DNA of 54,383 bases from Gammaproteobacteria bacterium (GTDB lineage Bacteria; Pseudomonadota; Gammaproteobacteria; GRL18). How positions within the stretch are numbered: the first letter of the stretch is position 1; the number at the start of each line of letters is the position of its first letter. Under the pieces are notes generated by a model. It ran no database searches. It worked only from the letters and a program-made list of their open reading frames with translations, and was not told the DNA's origin. Positions 8,534 to 18,278 of the stretch are shown in pieces. A program made the position numbers and the translations under genes. The stretch is from contig WFNB01000019.1 of assembly GCA_015488755.1 (NCBI GenBank), positions 1 to 54,383 on the forward strand. The letters run 5' to 3'.

Positions 8534-9343
8534 ATGCTTATTTTAGGAATTATCACCGGATTTCTCTATCTGGCTTGTGCCATTTGGTTGATATCAAATC
8601 TGCTCAATAAAAAAATTATTCAGGATGCCCCTCATAAAAGCATCTTAGGGATTGCTTTTGTCGCCTTGTCTGTGCACGCCTTTATCAGTTATTCCAGTAT
8701 TGTAGCTCCAACTCCAAGTGGTCTTAATGTTTCTTTTGTCAATAGTTTTTCTTTAGTTGCGTGGCTAGTGGTATTACTCTATCTCATTGCCGAACTACGC
8801 AAGCCCGTTGAGTTATTAGGTATCTTTATTTTCCCTATTGCCTGCATTGCGGTTTTTTTACAGCTTATCTGGCATGATGGAATTACCTTAGTGGATCGCA
8901 GTTTTGAACTGCAAGAACATATCCTATTATCCTTGCTTGCCTATGGTTTACTGGCCATTGCTGCTGGACAAGCCATTTTATTACTTATCCAAACCCATTA
9001 TTTAAAGAATAAACAGCCCGGTGGCTTTATCCGCTCACTGCCACCTCTGCAAAGCATGGAAACCCTATTATTTCAAATAATTCAAGTCGGCTTTATTCTA
9101 CTGACATTAGCCCTATTAAGTGGCTTTATTTTTCTTGATAACATTTTTGCTCAGCATCTCGTTCACAAAACCCTACTTTCAATCATTGCTTGGTTGCTCT
9201 TTGCCATACTTCTATGGGGTCGGTGGCACTTTGGCTGGCGTGGCAAAAAAGCCATTCACTTCACCTTAGGAGGCTTTATTTTTCTAATGCTTGCCTATTT
9301 TGGCAGTAAAATTGTATTAGAAATTATTTTACACAAAATCTAA
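8534..9343 (+). CDS. ypjD: YpjD-like membrane protein (CcsA/ResC superfamily)
   Basis: A 269-residue integral membrane protein with about eight hydrophobic segments. It resembles the YpjD/CcsA 'cytochrome c assembly protein' family: conserved histidines occur near VSVHAFIS, WHDGI and ELQEHILLSLLAYGLLAIAA. The CcsA heme-handling WWD loop is not evident. The family label therefore does not prove a role in cytochrome c biogenesis. It sits divergent from ffh and 43 bases upstream of a corB-like gene, the arrangement in which YpjD is usually found. The 236-base divergent gap should carry both promoters. Confidence 0.85.
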   Translation: MLILGIITGFLYLACAIWLISNLLNKKIIQDAPHKSILGIAFVALSVHAFISYSSIVAPTPSGLNVSFVNSFSLVAWLVVLLYLIAELRKPVELLGIFIFPIACIAVFLQLIWHDGITLVDRSFELQEHILLSLLAYGLLAIAAGQAILLLIQTHYLKNKQPGGFIRSLPPLQSMETLLFQIIQVGFILLTLALLSGFIFLDNIFAQHLVHKTLLSIIAWLLFAILLWGRWHFGWRGKKAIHFTLGGFIFLMLAYFGSKIVLEIILHKI

Positions 9344-9386
9344 TGCCTATATTCTTCGATATAAGTTAATAGGCTCAGCTTCTATT

Positions 9387-10670
9387 ATGAATGATATTCC
9401 CATTAGTATCCTTTTTTCTGTACTCGGTGTACTAATACTATTATCTGGATTTTTTTCTGGCTCTGAAACCGCTCTGGTCAGTCTAAACCGATATCGATTA
9501 AAACATCTAGTACATTCTGGTAACAAAGGCGCAAAGCTTGCCAGCGACTTACTTGAACGTCCTGACCGTCTCTTTGGTCTTATTCTGATATTTAACAATT
9601 TTGTTAACATCTTTGCCTCGGCTATTGCCACCGTCATAGGCTTAAAACTCTTTGGTGAATCTGGTATTGCCATTGCTACTGGAATATTAACCTTTGTTAT
9701 TTTAATTTTTTCTGAGGTCACCCCTAAGACCTATGCGGCTCAATATCCAGAGCAACTTGCTTTTCCCGCCGCCTATATATTACGACTTCTCATGTGGTTG
9801 TTTTACCCCTTAGTTTATTTTATTAACACCATAACCAATGGTATTTTGCGTTTATTTGGGATTAATAAGGCCACTCAAAATGATTCATTAAGTCCAGAAG
9901 AGCTACGCACCATTGTTAATGAAACAGGCTCACTGATTCCTGCTAAGCATCAAAAAATGCTGCTTAATATCTTAGATTTAGAAGCTGTAAAGGTAGAAGA
10001 TATTATGATTTCCCGCAATGAAATTGTCGGTTTGGACATTAGTGAAAGTTGGGATGATATTATTGATCAGCTCACCCATAGCCTGCATACTCGCCTACCT
10101 GTTTATGAAAATGATATTGATCATATTTTTGGCATTATTCATTTAAGAAAAGCCTTAGCCATTGTCTCTAGCCAAAATGCCAGTAAAGATGAGCTAAAGA
10201 AAATCATTGCCCCATGCTATTTCATACCAGAGGCAACACCATTAAATAAACAACTGCTGAATTTTCAAAAAAACAAACGTCGTACCGCTTTGGTGGTTGA
10301 CGAATATGGTGATATTCAAGGTATTGTCACTCTGGAAGATATTTTAGAAGAAATTGTTGGCGAATTTACTACCGACCCTGCTGATACATTGATGAAGGAA
10401 GTCCACCATCAAGAAGATGGTACCATTCTGGTTGATGGCAGTGCCAATATCCGTGATTTAAACCGTATGATGAACTGGCATCTACCAACCAATAATGCCA
10501 AAACGATTAACGGTTTACTTTTAGAGTTTTTAGAATCCATCCCTGAGCCAGGAACCAGCGTGCTGATTGATAATTATGCCATTGAAATTAAACAAATTAT
10601 GGGTAATACCATCAAAACCGTTATTATTTTAGAAAATGCTGTCGATTTAAGTAGCAGGGACAGTTCATAA
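9387..10670 (+). CDS. corB: CorB-like CNNM (DUF21-CBS-CorC) transporter or efflux protein
   Basis: An inner-membrane protein of the CNNM/HlyC-CorC family, linked to magnesium and cobalt resistance. Residues 1-180 form the DUF21 membrane domain (GFFSGSETALVSLNRYR; FSEVTPKTYAAQYPEQLA). A pair of CBS domains follows at about 200-330, with the second ending VDEYGDIQGIVTLEDILEEIVGEF. A C-terminal CorC/HlyC domain ends the protein. Length of 427 matches YfjD/CorB. It follows ypjD closely and probably shares its transcript. The transported ion cannot be assigned by reading. Confidence 0.9.
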   Translation: MNDIPISILFSVLGVLILLSGFFSGSETALVSLNRYRLKHLVHSGNKGAKLASDLLERPDRLFGLILIFNNFVNIFASAIATVIGLKLFGESGIAIATGILTFVILIFSEVTPKTYAAQYPEQLAFPAAYILRLLMWLFYPLVYFINTITNGILRLFGINKATQNDSLSPEELRTIVNETGSLIPAKHQKMLLNILDLEAVKVEDIMISRNEIVGLDISESWDDIIDQLTHSLHTRLPVYENDIDHIFGIIHLRKALAIVSSQNASKDELKKIIAPCYFIPEATPLNKQLLNFQKNKRRTALVVDEYGDIQGIVTLEDILEEIVGEFTTDPADTLMKEVHHQEDGTILVDGSANIRDLNRMMNWHLPTNNAKTINGLLLEFLESIPEPGTSVLIDNYAIEIKQIMGNTIKTVIILENAVDLSSRDSS

Positions 10671-10698
10671 ACCATTTTATTAATGGGGATATTCCAAG

Positions 10699-11325
10699 GT
10701 GTCACAATTAACTATTTTATTTAAAGACCGGATATTAAGTGTCCATACTCTTGATCGATTCAGTGAGATGCTCGTTGGTAGTGACCAGCACTGCCATATT
10801 ATTATTGATAGTCTGGCCATCAACCCTCAACACGCCAAAATCATTTATAATAATCACTCTTATGCCATTAAGGCGCTCAGCGATCAATCTGATATTATTA
10901 TTAATGGCGTAAAAATCCACTCTTGTACTGATTTATCCGATGGCGATCAAATTGCTTTAGGTAAACATACCATGAGTTTTACCTTTGATGAGCGCAATAG
11001 CACCCCAATACCGAAAAAACCAGAAACCAATCCATTTGCTCACAGCACAGAGAGCACTACTGGCTGGATACAGTATTTGAATGGTGCCAATATGGGCAAA
11101 ACATTGCAAATAAAACAAGGCATGACCAACATTAGCGATACCACAGAAGAGCACATTGCCTTGCTCTCACATCGTAACGATGGCTTTTACATCTCCCACC
11201 TTAAAGGGAAAAATCCACCTCAGGTTAACGGTAAAACAATTGCTGATAAAAGTGTCACCTTAGCCAATGACAGTACTATTTTTTTAGGTGCTCAGGAGCT
11301 TTTATTTTATATGACTAAGAGCTGA
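10699..11325 (+). CDS. Protein with two FHA-like domains
   Basis: A soluble 208-residue protein. Residues 1-100 form an FHA domain, a phosphothreonine-reading fold, with MLVGSDQHCHIII, NPQHAKIIY and IIINGVKI in the places of the usual GR, SxxH and NG motifs. Residues 112-208 look like a second, more diverged FHA copy (PPQVNGKTIADKSVTLANDS). The canonical GR arginine is replaced in both copies, so phosphopeptide binding is uncertain. The start is GTG with GGGGAT 8 bases upstream. It lies 28 bases after corB and may be co-transcribed. No kinase gene is next to it. Confidence 0.75.
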   Translation: MSQLTILFKDRILSVHTLDRFSEMLVGSDQHCHIIIDSLAINPQHAKIIYNNHSYAIKALSDQSDIIINGVKIHSCTDLSDGDQIALGKHTMSFTFDERNSTPIPKKPETNPFAHSTESTTGWIQYLNGANMGKTLQIKQGMTNISDTTEEHIALLSHRNDGFYISHLKGKNPPQVNGKTIADKSVTLANDSTIFLGAQELLFYMTKS

Positions 11326-11568
11326 TTATTTTTTCTTGCAGGGTGTTGCTTTATGCTCTTGTGTGCAGGGCACAATGTTATCGTTATGCTCATAGTCTTC
11401 CTGTAACGTATAAGGCATCATCTTATCTGTTTTTAGTGAGGTACTTATTAATGTTTCAAGTTCATGCTTAATTTGTTCAAACGTCATGTGATTGGGGTGT
11501 GCATAAGCACTAGAAACCATAAAAAATGATACTAATATTGCCAATAGTACAGAAGTCATTACGTTCAT
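11326..11568 (-). CDS. Small secreted protein of unknown function
   Basis: An 80-residue protein with a clear signal peptide (hydrophobic core VLLAILVSFFMVSSAYA, cleavage expected before HPNH). The mature part is about 57 residues, polar, with histidines and two cysteines near the end (VPCTQEHKATPCKKK) that could form a disulfide. AGGA precedes the start at a suitable distance. Its stop codon abuts the stop codon of the convergent FHA gene with no base between. I do not recognise the family. The His/Cys content could suit metal binding, but this is only a guess. Confidence 0.6.
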   Translation of the reverse strand: MNVMTSVLLAILVSFFMVSSAYAHPNHMTFEQIKHELETLISTSLKTDKMMPYTLQEDYEHNDNIVPCTQEHKATPCKKK

Positions 11569-11702
11569 TAAAAATAATCCTATTATGTGTATTTATTGTT
11601 TTATCGAGCTTTATAATAGGGTAAATTATAATATAAAGAAACCAGTCTTACAGCACTTTTTAACCTAAATAAATCATTTGATGATCCGGAGCTTTCTGAG
11701 CA

Positions 11703-12551
11703 GTGCCCAATACAGCAGATAATAGCCACCATAAAACATGGCAAGCCTCTCTTGAACTTATTTTTAGTGCTAAAAATAACAAGACGATACTCAGCAAAAA
11801 CTTGCACAATGGCCCCTTACTGGTACAAAAACCCTTTTACCCTGAAACAAAAGAAATTTGTCATGTCTATTTATTACACCCCCCCGGTGGGGTTGTTTAT
11901 GGTGATCAATTAACAATTAATGCAAGCATAGAAACTTCTGCTCATGCCTTAATTACCACCCCAGCAGCAGGCAAATTTTATCGCTCAACAGGGGCATTTG
12001 CCTCTCTTACCCAAACCCTTAAGGTTAAAGAATCGGCATCATTAGAATGGTTGCCACAAGAAACCTTGTTGTTTAATGCCAGCAAGGTACAATTAAAAAC
12101 CTTGATACAGTTATCAGCTCATGCTCGTTTTATCGGTTGGGAAATGCTCTGCCTAGGTCGCAAAGCAAGTACCGAACCCTATATAGCAGGAGAATGCCAG
12201 CAACACTTTGAATTATGGCGAGAGAACAAACCATTATTTATCGAGCACTGTCAAATAAAGGGACAATCTTCTATGCTCAAAGAAAAGTGGGGCATGGATC
12301 ATTGGCCATTAAGCGCCACAATGATTGCGACCCATTGCCAAGAAAAACAGCTTAAAGAAGTACAAGATTTATTTACTACCATGACCATTAAGGGGCACTT
12401 TAGTGTTACCTTAAAAGAAGATGTCTTAATCTGCCGTTTTTTAGGTGAACAAGCGGAACATGCTCGTGCCTGCTTTATTGAGGTATGGAAATTAATCCGA
12501 CCCGCTATAATGAACTACACTGCCCATATTCCTCGGATATGGAATACTTAA
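11703..12551 (+). CDS. ureD: Urease accessory protein UreD
   Basis: A chaperone that binds apo-urease and, with UreF and UreG, forms the complex that loads nickel. The 282-residue protein shows the family core CHVYLLHPPGGVVYGDQL and TTPAAGKFYRST. The start is GTG with GGAG 11 bases upstream. An in-frame stop (TGA) lies 6 bases before it, so no earlier start is possible. It is the first gene of ureDABCEFG. A 111-base spacer before ureA is longer than the other spacers in the cluster and could carry a second promoter. Confidence 0.95.
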   Translation: MPNTADNSHHKTWQASLELIFSAKNNKTILSKNLHNGPLLVQKPFYPETKEICHVYLLHPPGGVVYGDQLTINASIETSAHALITTPAAGKFYRSTGAFASLTQTLKVKESASLEWLPQETLLFNASKVQLKTLIQLSAHARFIGWEMLCLGRKASTEPYIAGECQQHFELWRENKPLFIEHCQIKGQSSMLKEKWGMDHWPLSATMIATHCQEKQLKEVQDLFTTMTIKGHFSVTLKEDVLICRFLGEQAEHARACFIEVWKLIRPAIMNYTAHIPRIWNT

Positions 12552-12662
12552 GATAAGCACCCAGCAAGTATTTAGACTCTTTGGCTAAATATGCTAGAAC
12601 ACTCAGTCGTTAGGCAACTATTTAGGTTAAAATAAAGCCATTGAAACAATGTGGAGAATCAA

Positions 12663-12965
12663 ATGGAACTTACCCCAAGAGAAAAAGACAAATTACTACT
12701 CTTTACAGCCGCTCTGCTTGCAGAAAGGCGTAAAGCAAAAGGCTTAAAACTGAATTATCCCGAAGCCATTGCCTACATTTCTGCAGAAATTATGGAAGGT
12801 GCGCGCGAAGGTAAAAGTGTGGCCGAATTAATGTCCTATGGTACAACGCTTTTATCTATTGATGATGTTATGGATGGTATTGCCGATATGATCCCAGATG
12901 TACAGGTCGAAGCCACCTTTCCTGATGGTACTAAATTAGTAACCGTCCATAACCCTATTGTTTAA
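12663..12965 (+). CDS. ureA: Urease gamma subunit
   Basis: The smallest structural subunit of urease, 100 residues, beginning [23 protein letters not shown] and containing [17 protein letters not shown]. The ATG at 12663 is preceded by GTGGAG. A GTG 12 bases earlier is part of that ribosome site and is not used as the start. It is a separate gene rather than fused to ureB, the usual three-subunit bacterial arrangement. Confidence 0.98.
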   Translation: MELTPREKDKLLLFTAALLAERRKAKGLKLNYPEAIAYISAEIMEGAREGKSVAELMSYGTTLLSIDDVMDGIADMIPDVQVEATFPDGTKLVTVHNPIV

Positions 12966-13005
12966 CCTAAATAAATCTACGTAAACTGCTTACAGGAATA
13001 AGCCC

Positions 13006-13323
13006 ATGATACCAGGCGAATATTTTATTGATGAAGGTAATATTGAACTCAATGTTGGCATGAAAACCACCTCTATTAGCGTTGCCAATACGGGGGATCG
13101 TCCCATACAGGTCGGTTCTCATTATCACTTTTATGAAACCAATACCGCATTACAATTTCAGCGTGAAGATGCTAAAGGCTTTCGTTTAAACATTCCCGCA
13201 GGCACCGCGATTCGTTTTGAGCCGGGTCAGGAGCGAGAAGTTGAATTGGTTCAATACAGCGGCACAAAGACAATATATGGCTTTAATGGCTTAATTATGG
13301 GTCAATTAGGAGAACAGTCATGA
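13006..13323 (+). CDS. ureB: Urease beta subunit
   Basis: The middle structural subunit, 105 residues, starting [18 protein letters not shown] and containing the signature [11 protein letters not shown] and [17 protein letters not shown]. It has the full expected length. Its stop codon overlaps the ureC start in an ATGA arrangement, indicating coupled translation. An AGGA-type ribosome site lies upstream of the start. Confidence 0.98.
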   Translation: MIPGEYFIDEGNIELNVGMKTTSISVANTGDRPIQVGSHYHFYETNTALQFQREDAKGFRLNIPAGTAIRFEPGQEREVELVQYSGTKTIYGFNGLIMGQLGEQS

Positions 13324-15023
13324 GCAAACTATCCAAACAGGCCTATGCTGAAATGTATGGCCCCACTAAGGGTGATAGAGTACGTCTGGGTGATACCGAA
13401 CTCATATTAGAGGTTGAAGCCGATCATACCATTTATGGTGATGAGGTTAAATTTGGTGGTGGCAAAGTCATTCGTGATGGCATGGGACAGGGTCAGGGAT
13501 GCGCAACAGAAGTGGTTGATACGGTAATAACCAATGCCTTAATCATGGATCATTGGGGCATTGTTAAAGCTGATATTGGTATCAAAGAGGGGCGTATTGC
13601 TGCCATTGGTAAAGCAGGTAATCCCGATACTCAGCCTAATGTCAGTATTATTGTTGGCCCGGGCACCGAAGTCATTGCTGGAGAAGGGCAAATTGTGACC
13701 CCAGGGGGCATTGATTCTCACATTCACTTTATTTGCCCACAGCAAATTGAAGAAGCGTTAATGTCGGGCATAACCACCATGTTTGGTGGTGGTACAGGAC
13801 CTGCCACAGGAACCAATGCAACCACTTGTACACCGGGTATTTGGAATCTGCATCGCATGTTAGAAGCTGCCGATCAATTCCCTATGAACCTAGGCTTTAT
13901 GGGCAAGGGTAATGCCAGTCAAAAAGACCCTCTTAGAGAGCAAGTTGCTGCCGGTGCTATGGGCTTAAAATTACATGAAGACTGGGGCACTACCCCCGCT
14001 TCCATTGATACTTGCCTCAGTGTGGCAGATGAAATGGATGTCCAAGTTGCCATTCACACAGATACCCTAAATGAGTCTGGTTTTGTTGAAGACACCTTAG
14101 CTGCCTTTAAACACCGAGCCATTCATACTTACCATACCGAAGGGGCAGGTGGTGGTCATGCGCCTGATATTATTAAGCTCTGTGGTGAAGCCAATGTACT
14201 ACCATCAAGTACCAACCCGACTCGTCCATTTACCATCAATACTATTGATGAACACCTAGATATGCTGATGGTCTGCCATCATTTAGATGCCAGCATTGCC
14301 GAAGATGTTGCCTTTGCCGAGTCAAGAATACGCAGAGAAACCATTGCCGCTGAAGATATTCTTCATGATCTAGGTGCATTTAGTATGATAGCCTCTGATT
14401 CTCAGGCGATGGGAAGAGTGGGTGAAGTCATCACCAGAACATGGCAAACAGCCCATAAAATGAAAGTACAATTTGGTGCCCTAGAAGGCGACTCTGAACG
14501 TAATGATAATCAACGCATTAAACGTTATATTGCCAAATACACCATCAACCCAGCCATTACACATGGTATCTCTCATGAGGTCGGTAGTATTGAAGTCGGC
14601 AAACTAGCCGATATTGTCTTATGGAAACCCGCCTTTTTTGGTGCCAAACCCTCACTTATTATTAAGGGTGGTTTTATTGCCGCAGCCCCTATGGGTGATC
14701 CTAACGCATCCATTCCCACACCACAGCCTGTACATTATCGCCCCATGTTTGGTGCCTATGGTGCAGTACGAGAAAATACCAGCGTTACCTTTGTTTCTCA
14801 AGCAGCCATTGATAATAATATTGCCACCTCTATTGGCCTTAAAAAACGTTTAGTCGCGGTAAAAAATACTCGTTCTATTAGTAAGTCAGAGCTCTTACTT
14901 AATGATTATCAGCCTACTATTGAGGTCGATGCACAGACCTATGAAGTCCGTGCCGATGGCCGTTTATTAGTCTGTGAAGCCGCCACCGAGCTGCCTCTGG
15001 CACAGCGTTATTTCTTATTTTAA
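13320..15023 (+). CDS. ureC: Urease alpha (catalytic) subunit
   Basis: Hydrolyses urea to ammonia and carbamate with a two-nickel centre. The 567 residues include every metal ligand at the classical numbering: His134 and His136 (DSHIHF), the lysine to be carbamylated Lys217 (MGLKLHEDW), His246, His272 and Asp360 (IASDSQAMG). The active-site flap has Cys319 and His320 (MVCHHLD). There are no gaps or broken motifs, so the enzyme should be active once nickel is loaded. Confidence 0.99.
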   Translation: MSKLSKQAYAEMYGPTKGDRVRLGDTELILEVEADHTIYGDEVKFGGGKVIRDGMGQGQGCATEVVDTVITNALIMDHWGIVKADIGIKEGRIAAIGKAGNPDTQPNVSIIVGPGTEVIAGEGQIVTPGGIDSHIHFICPQQIEEALMSGITTMFGGGTGPATGTNATTCTPGIWNLHRMLEAADQFPMNLGFMGKGNASQKDPLREQVAAGAMGLKLHEDWGTTPASIDTCLSVADEMDVQVAIHTDTLNESGFVEDTLAAFKHRAIHTYHTEGAGGGHAPDIIKLCGEANVLPSSTNPTRPFTINTIDEHLDMLMVCHHLDASIAEDVAFAESRIRRETIAAEDILHDLGAFSMIASDSQAMGRVGEVITRTWQTAHKMKVQFGALEGDSERNDNQRIKRYIAKYTINPAITHGISHEVGSIEVGKLADIVLWKPAFFGAKPSLIIKGGFIAAAPMGDPNASIPTPQPVHYRPMFGAYGAVRENTSVTFVSQAAIDNNIATSIGLKKRLVAVKNTRSISKSELLLNDYQPTIEVDAQTYEVRADGRLLVCEAATELPLAQRYFLF

Positions 15024-15041
15024 ACAGGAAACGAATAACTT

Positions 15042-15503
15042 ATGCTAAAAATTACTAAAAAATTAGCTAAGCCACAACAGACTAATATAAAACTGCCCCT
15101 ACCCTTTGAGCTACGGCAAAAAAGTCGCTTAAAAGTGACCTTAAGTGATGGCCGTCAAGCAGGTTTATTTCTAGAACGTGGTGACGTTTTACGTGGTGGT
15201 GATTGCTTGCAGGCTGAAGATGAAAGTATTATTCAAGTTCAGGCCGATAATGAAACACTTTCTATGGTCAATACAGACGATACCTTGCTTCTGGCAAGAG
15301 CCTGTTACCATTTAGGCAACCGTCATGTACCTTTACAAATAAGCGCCCATTCATTATCTTACCTGCATGATCATGTCTTAGATGATATGCTCAAACAACT
15401 TGGTCTCATCGTCAGTTGCACACAAGCACCTTTTGAACCCGAAAGTGGTGCCTATGGTGGTCATAGCCACTCACATAATGGACATAGTCATTCTCATGAC
15501 TGA
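15042..15503 (+). CDS. ureE: Urease nickel metallochaperone UreE
   Basis: A dimeric nickel-binding protein that delivers Ni to the UreDFG complex. The 153 residues comprise an N-terminal peptide-binding domain (about 1-75), a metal-binding domain with ARACYHLGNRHVPLQI, and a histidine-rich tail (GGHSHSHNGHSHSHD) that can store additional nickel. The final codons overlap the start of ureF by 8 bases, so the two are probably translationally coupled. Confidence 0.96.
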   Translation: MLKITKKLAKPQQTNIKLPLPFELRQKSRLKVTLSDGRQAGLFLERGDVLRGGDCLQAEDESIIQVQADNETLSMVNTDDTLLLARACYHLGNRHVPLQISAHSLSYLHDHVLDDMLKQLGLIVSCTQAPFEPESGAYGGHSHSHNGHSHSHD

Positions 15504-16248
15504 TTTACAAACTAACTCACGCCTTAAATCGCACTTTAGCGCACCCATTCAAGAAGCTGACCCCAATGCCAGTATTCGCCTATGGCAATTAATTAGTCCA
15601 GCATTACCGATTGGTGCTTATGCCTATTCTCAAGGTTTAGAAAGCGCAATAGAAAAAAATTGGCTAAACAATGAAGCAGAAGTGCAAACTTGGATCTCAG
15701 GCATATTAAATGACTCACTCAGTCATCTAGACGCCCCAGTATTAGCTCGTTTGTATCAAGCATGGCAAGAAGAAGACAGTGAGACAGTCAATCAATGGAA
15801 CCAATTTTTGCTGGCCTGTCGTGAGTCCAGTGAGCTATACCATGAAGATCAACAAATGGGACGTGCTCTATGGCGTCTACTCAATGATCTTCTTGATAAT
15901 ACGGACAAGCATAGCAATACCTTACGAGAACTGGTTAAACAAATTGATCGCCCAGGTTATGTGACCATATTTGCCCTAGCAAGCAGTCTTTGGAACATTC
16001 CTATGGCTGATGCCATTCGTGGCTTTCTCTGGGCTTGGTGTGAAAATCAAGTCGCTGCAGCAATAAAACTGGTTCCCCTTGGGCAAACAGCTGGACAAAG
16101 AATACTCACTTCCTTAATTCAAGATATCAATCAGGGGGTCAGCAAAGCACAGCAACTTAACGACCATGAAATTGGTTCCATGGCACCGGGTTTTAGTATT
16201 GCCTGCGCCCAACATGAAGTACAATATTCACGATTATTTCGTTCATAA
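15496..16248 (+). CDS. ureF: Urease accessory protein UreF
   Basis: Part of the UreDFG activation complex; it channels nickel and controls UreG GTPase action. The start is the ATG at 15496 inside the end of ureE (ATGACTGA overlap). This gives 250 residues. An upstream in-frame start would lie within the ureE coding sequence. The family core SPALPIGAYAYSQGLESAIE and the C-terminal APGFSIACAQHEVQYSRLFRS are present. Helical and soluble. Confidence 0.95.
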   Translation: MTDLQTNSRLKSHFSAPIQEADPNASIRLWQLISPALPIGAYAYSQGLESAIEKNWLNNEAEVQTWISGILNDSLSHLDAPVLARLYQAWQEEDSETVNQWNQFLLACRESSELYHEDQQMGRALWRLLNDLLDNTDKHSNTLRELVKQIDRPGYVTIFALASSLWNIPMADAIRGFLWAWCENQVAAAIKLVPLGQTAGQRILTSLIQDINQGVSKAQQLNDHEIGSMAPGFSIACAQHEVQYSRLFRS

Positions 16249-16261
16249 AAAGGAAAATTAA

Positions 16262-16879
16262 ATGTCAGATCAAGCTTTAAGAGTCGGTGTCGGTGGTCCT
16301 GTTGGCTCCGGTAAAACCGCCTTATTATACGCATTATGTCAACACATGAAAGACCAGTTTAATATTGCTGTGGTCACCAATGATATTTATACCCGTGAAG
16401 ATGCCGATTTCTTAATCCGCAATGGTGCGTTAGAAAAAGAACGCATTATGGGCGTTGAAACCGGAGGCTGTCCACATACCGCCATTCGTGAAGATGCCTC
16501 AATGAACCTCACTGCGGTTAGTGACCTTAATGATCGTTTTAAAAACTTAGATGTGGTTTTTATTGAAAGCGGTGGTGATAATCTCAGTGCCACCTTTAGC
16601 CCAGAACTATCCGATCTCACCATATATGTCATTGATGTTGCGGCAGGTGATAAAATTCCTCGTAAAGGTGGCCCCGGCATTACCAAATCAGACTTATTAG
16701 TCATTAATAAAATTGATCTAGCACCTTATGTTGGCGCATCACTGGATGTTATGAAACGTGATGCCAAAAAAATGCGTTCCGAACGGCCATTTATCTTTGC
16801 AAATATGAAAGATAAAACAGGGCTAAAGGCTGTTATAGAATTTATTATTGAACAAGGCATGCTATCAGGCTCAATTTAA
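16262..16879 (+). CDS. ureG: Urease accessory GTPase UreG
   Basis: A SIMIBI-class GTPase that couples GTP hydrolysis to nickel insertion into urease. The 205 residues include the P-loop [12 protein letters not shown], the nickel-binding CPH motif ([15 protein letters not shown]), [16 protein letters not shown] and the base-recognition motif [10 protein letters not shown]. It has the full length and is the last gene of the urease operon. AGGA lies just upstream of the start. Confidence 0.98.
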   Translation: MSDQALRVGVGGPVGSGKTALLYALCQHMKDQFNIAVVTNDIYTREDADFLIRNGALEKERIMGVETGGCPHTAIREDASMNLTAVSDLNDRFKNLDVVFIESGGDNLSATFSPELSDLTIYVIDVAAGDKIPRKGGPGITKSDLLVINKIDLAPYVGASLDVMKRDAKKMRSERPFIFANMKDKTGLKAVIEFIIEQGMLSGSI

Positions 16880-16913
16880 ACCCAACATAACTTGACTATA
16901 ATTCTATTGGAGT

Positions 16914-16929
16914 CGGGGCTTTAGCCCCG
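16914..16929 (+). terminator. GC-rich hairpin after the urease operon
   Basis: A 6-bp G/C stem (cggggc / gccccg) with a ttta loop lies 34 bases after ureG. No T tract follows on the plus strand (taaaataag), so intrinsic termination is only possible, not certain. Confidence 0.4.
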
Positions 16930-17026
16930 TAAAATAAGTAGGGCTGAAGTCTGGAAAAAGAGTTCAAACTTGCCACCTTACAGCCCAAATTTAAACTCGC
17001 TAGAGTGACTTTGGAATATGACAAAT

Positions 17027-17051
17027 GCAGATTAACAGTAATTCTATCTGC
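17027..17051. terminator. Possible terminator between ureG and hupE-type genes
   Basis: The inverted repeat gcagat / atctgc with a 13-base loop is followed on the plus strand by tttt. It lies 18 bases from the stop of the convergent HupE-type gene. The stem is short, so the call is weak. Confidence 0.35.
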
Positions 17052-17069
17052 TTTTCTGGTGTGGATCAG

Positions 17070-18227
17070 CTAATAAATTTGAGTCACATCCAAGCGATCA
17101 ATAAACCAGTAAAAGGCAATGATAGCAATCACTATTGAAGCCGGATTAATGACCAACGTTCGATACCAGAGGCGTCGGCCAAACCATAAACCTATCAAGA
17201 GATAAGCAGTTAATAAAATACTTAGTTGACCCAATTCAACGCCGACATTAAAACTGATCAGTGCTGTTGCAAAAGCATATTCCGGCATACCAAAATCAGC
17301 CAGCATACTCGCAAACCCCAGGCCGTGCAGCAAACCAAAGGCAAAAACAAGTACCAAACGGCTTTTTTGTAAACCTTTGGCAAACACATTTTCAACGCCG
17401 ACATAAACAATGGATAAGGCTATTAGCGGCTGAACAATCTGTGCGGGTAAATTAAACAGACCATTCATGGCTAATCCCAAGGTAATTGTATGAGCAATGG
17501 TAAACATGGTCACTTGCCACAACAAGGGGCGAATAGCACTGGAAAACAGGAATAAACCCAATATAAAAAGAATATGATCCATGCCTTTTGGGAGGATATG
17601 TTTAAAGCCCAGCTCAATATAGTTAATAACTGTTTTATAGAATGGTTTGTGTGCCACAATTTCAGTCATTGAAAAAGGCGTACTATACTTATCATCACGT
17701 ATCCACTGCCATTGTGACCAGTGAAACTGCTGTTTTTTTAAGTTGACCTGTTTTAGTCTTACGGCATTATCACCAAATGCCATAGGGTAATAACTTTGTA
17801 TTGATTCGGCAGTTAAATCCACCTTGCCCACCAAATCAATCACACTGATCCGTGGCACTTTTGGATAACCTCGTTCTGGAATCTTAATATGTTTAATGGC
17901 TAGCGACAGTTTATGGTGATGATTATCCCTAATAGCAATCTTACCCAGGAATATTTTTTGAAATTTTTGGAACTCACCTGCTAATTGCTTAGGATCCATG
18001 TGTCTTAATTTATCATATTCATCCGCATTTGGAGCCTCTTGGGTGTTTTTGTAACGACCATTAATACCGGTTAGCAACGCTTCTATACTGGCACGTATAT
18101 TAACATCAACCTGACCTTGCTCATTAACGGTAATTTCAATTAATGCTGGCTTGACCAAGTCTGCATAACTGCTGATAGAAACGAGTAATAAGATAAAAAG
18201 TAACAGCGATTTTTTTAGAACGGACAT
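17070..18227 (-). CDS. Large HupE/UreJ-type membrane protein
   Basis: A 385-residue protein with a signal peptide (LLLFILLLVSISSYA), a periplasmic domain of about 170 residues and a C-terminal membrane domain of about seven segments. The membrane part resembles the HupE_UreJ_2 family: GFKHILPKGMDHILFILGLFLF and FAFGLLHGLGFASML are the equivalents of the His/Asp motifs that bind nickel in HupE and UreJ. In the urease context a role in nickel or cobalt uptake is the natural guess. Members of this larger type also occur away from urease genes, so the substrate is not established. It is the last of three same-strand genes of similar type. Confidence 0.75.
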   Translation of the reverse strand: MSVLKKSLLLFILLLVSISSYADLVKPALIEITVNEQGQVDVNIRASIEALLTGINGRYKNTQEAPNADEYDKLRHMDPKQLAGEFQKFQKIFLGKIAIRDNHHHKLSLAIKHIKIPERGYPKVPRISVIDLVGKVDLTAESIQSYYPMAFGDNAVRLKQVNLKKQQFHWSQWQWIRDDKYSTPFSMTEIVAHKPFYKTVINYIELGFKHILPKGMDHILFILGLFLFSSAIRPLLWQVTMFTIAHTITLGLAMNGLFNLPAQIVQPLIALSIVYVGVENVFAKGLQKSRLVLVFAFGLLHGLGFASMLADFGMPEYAFATALISFNVGVELGQLSILLTAYLLIGLWFGRRLWYRTLVINPASIVIAIIAFYWFIDRLDVTQIY

Positions 18228-18278
18228 AGTAAACCGTTTGGTCTTAGAGTCGCGAAAATAACAACTTTTCCGAAAATC

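Noticed and set aside
11661-12977. The 15-mer taacctaaataaatc occurring at 11661-11675 and 12963-12977, with a shorter match at 46266-46278
   Set aside because: In AT-rich sequence of this length one or two 15-base coincidences are expected. No symmetry and no consistent distance to starts.
16387-16704. A 105-codon open frame antisense to ureG
   Set aside because: Fully inside ureG, which is intact and conserved. No start signal.
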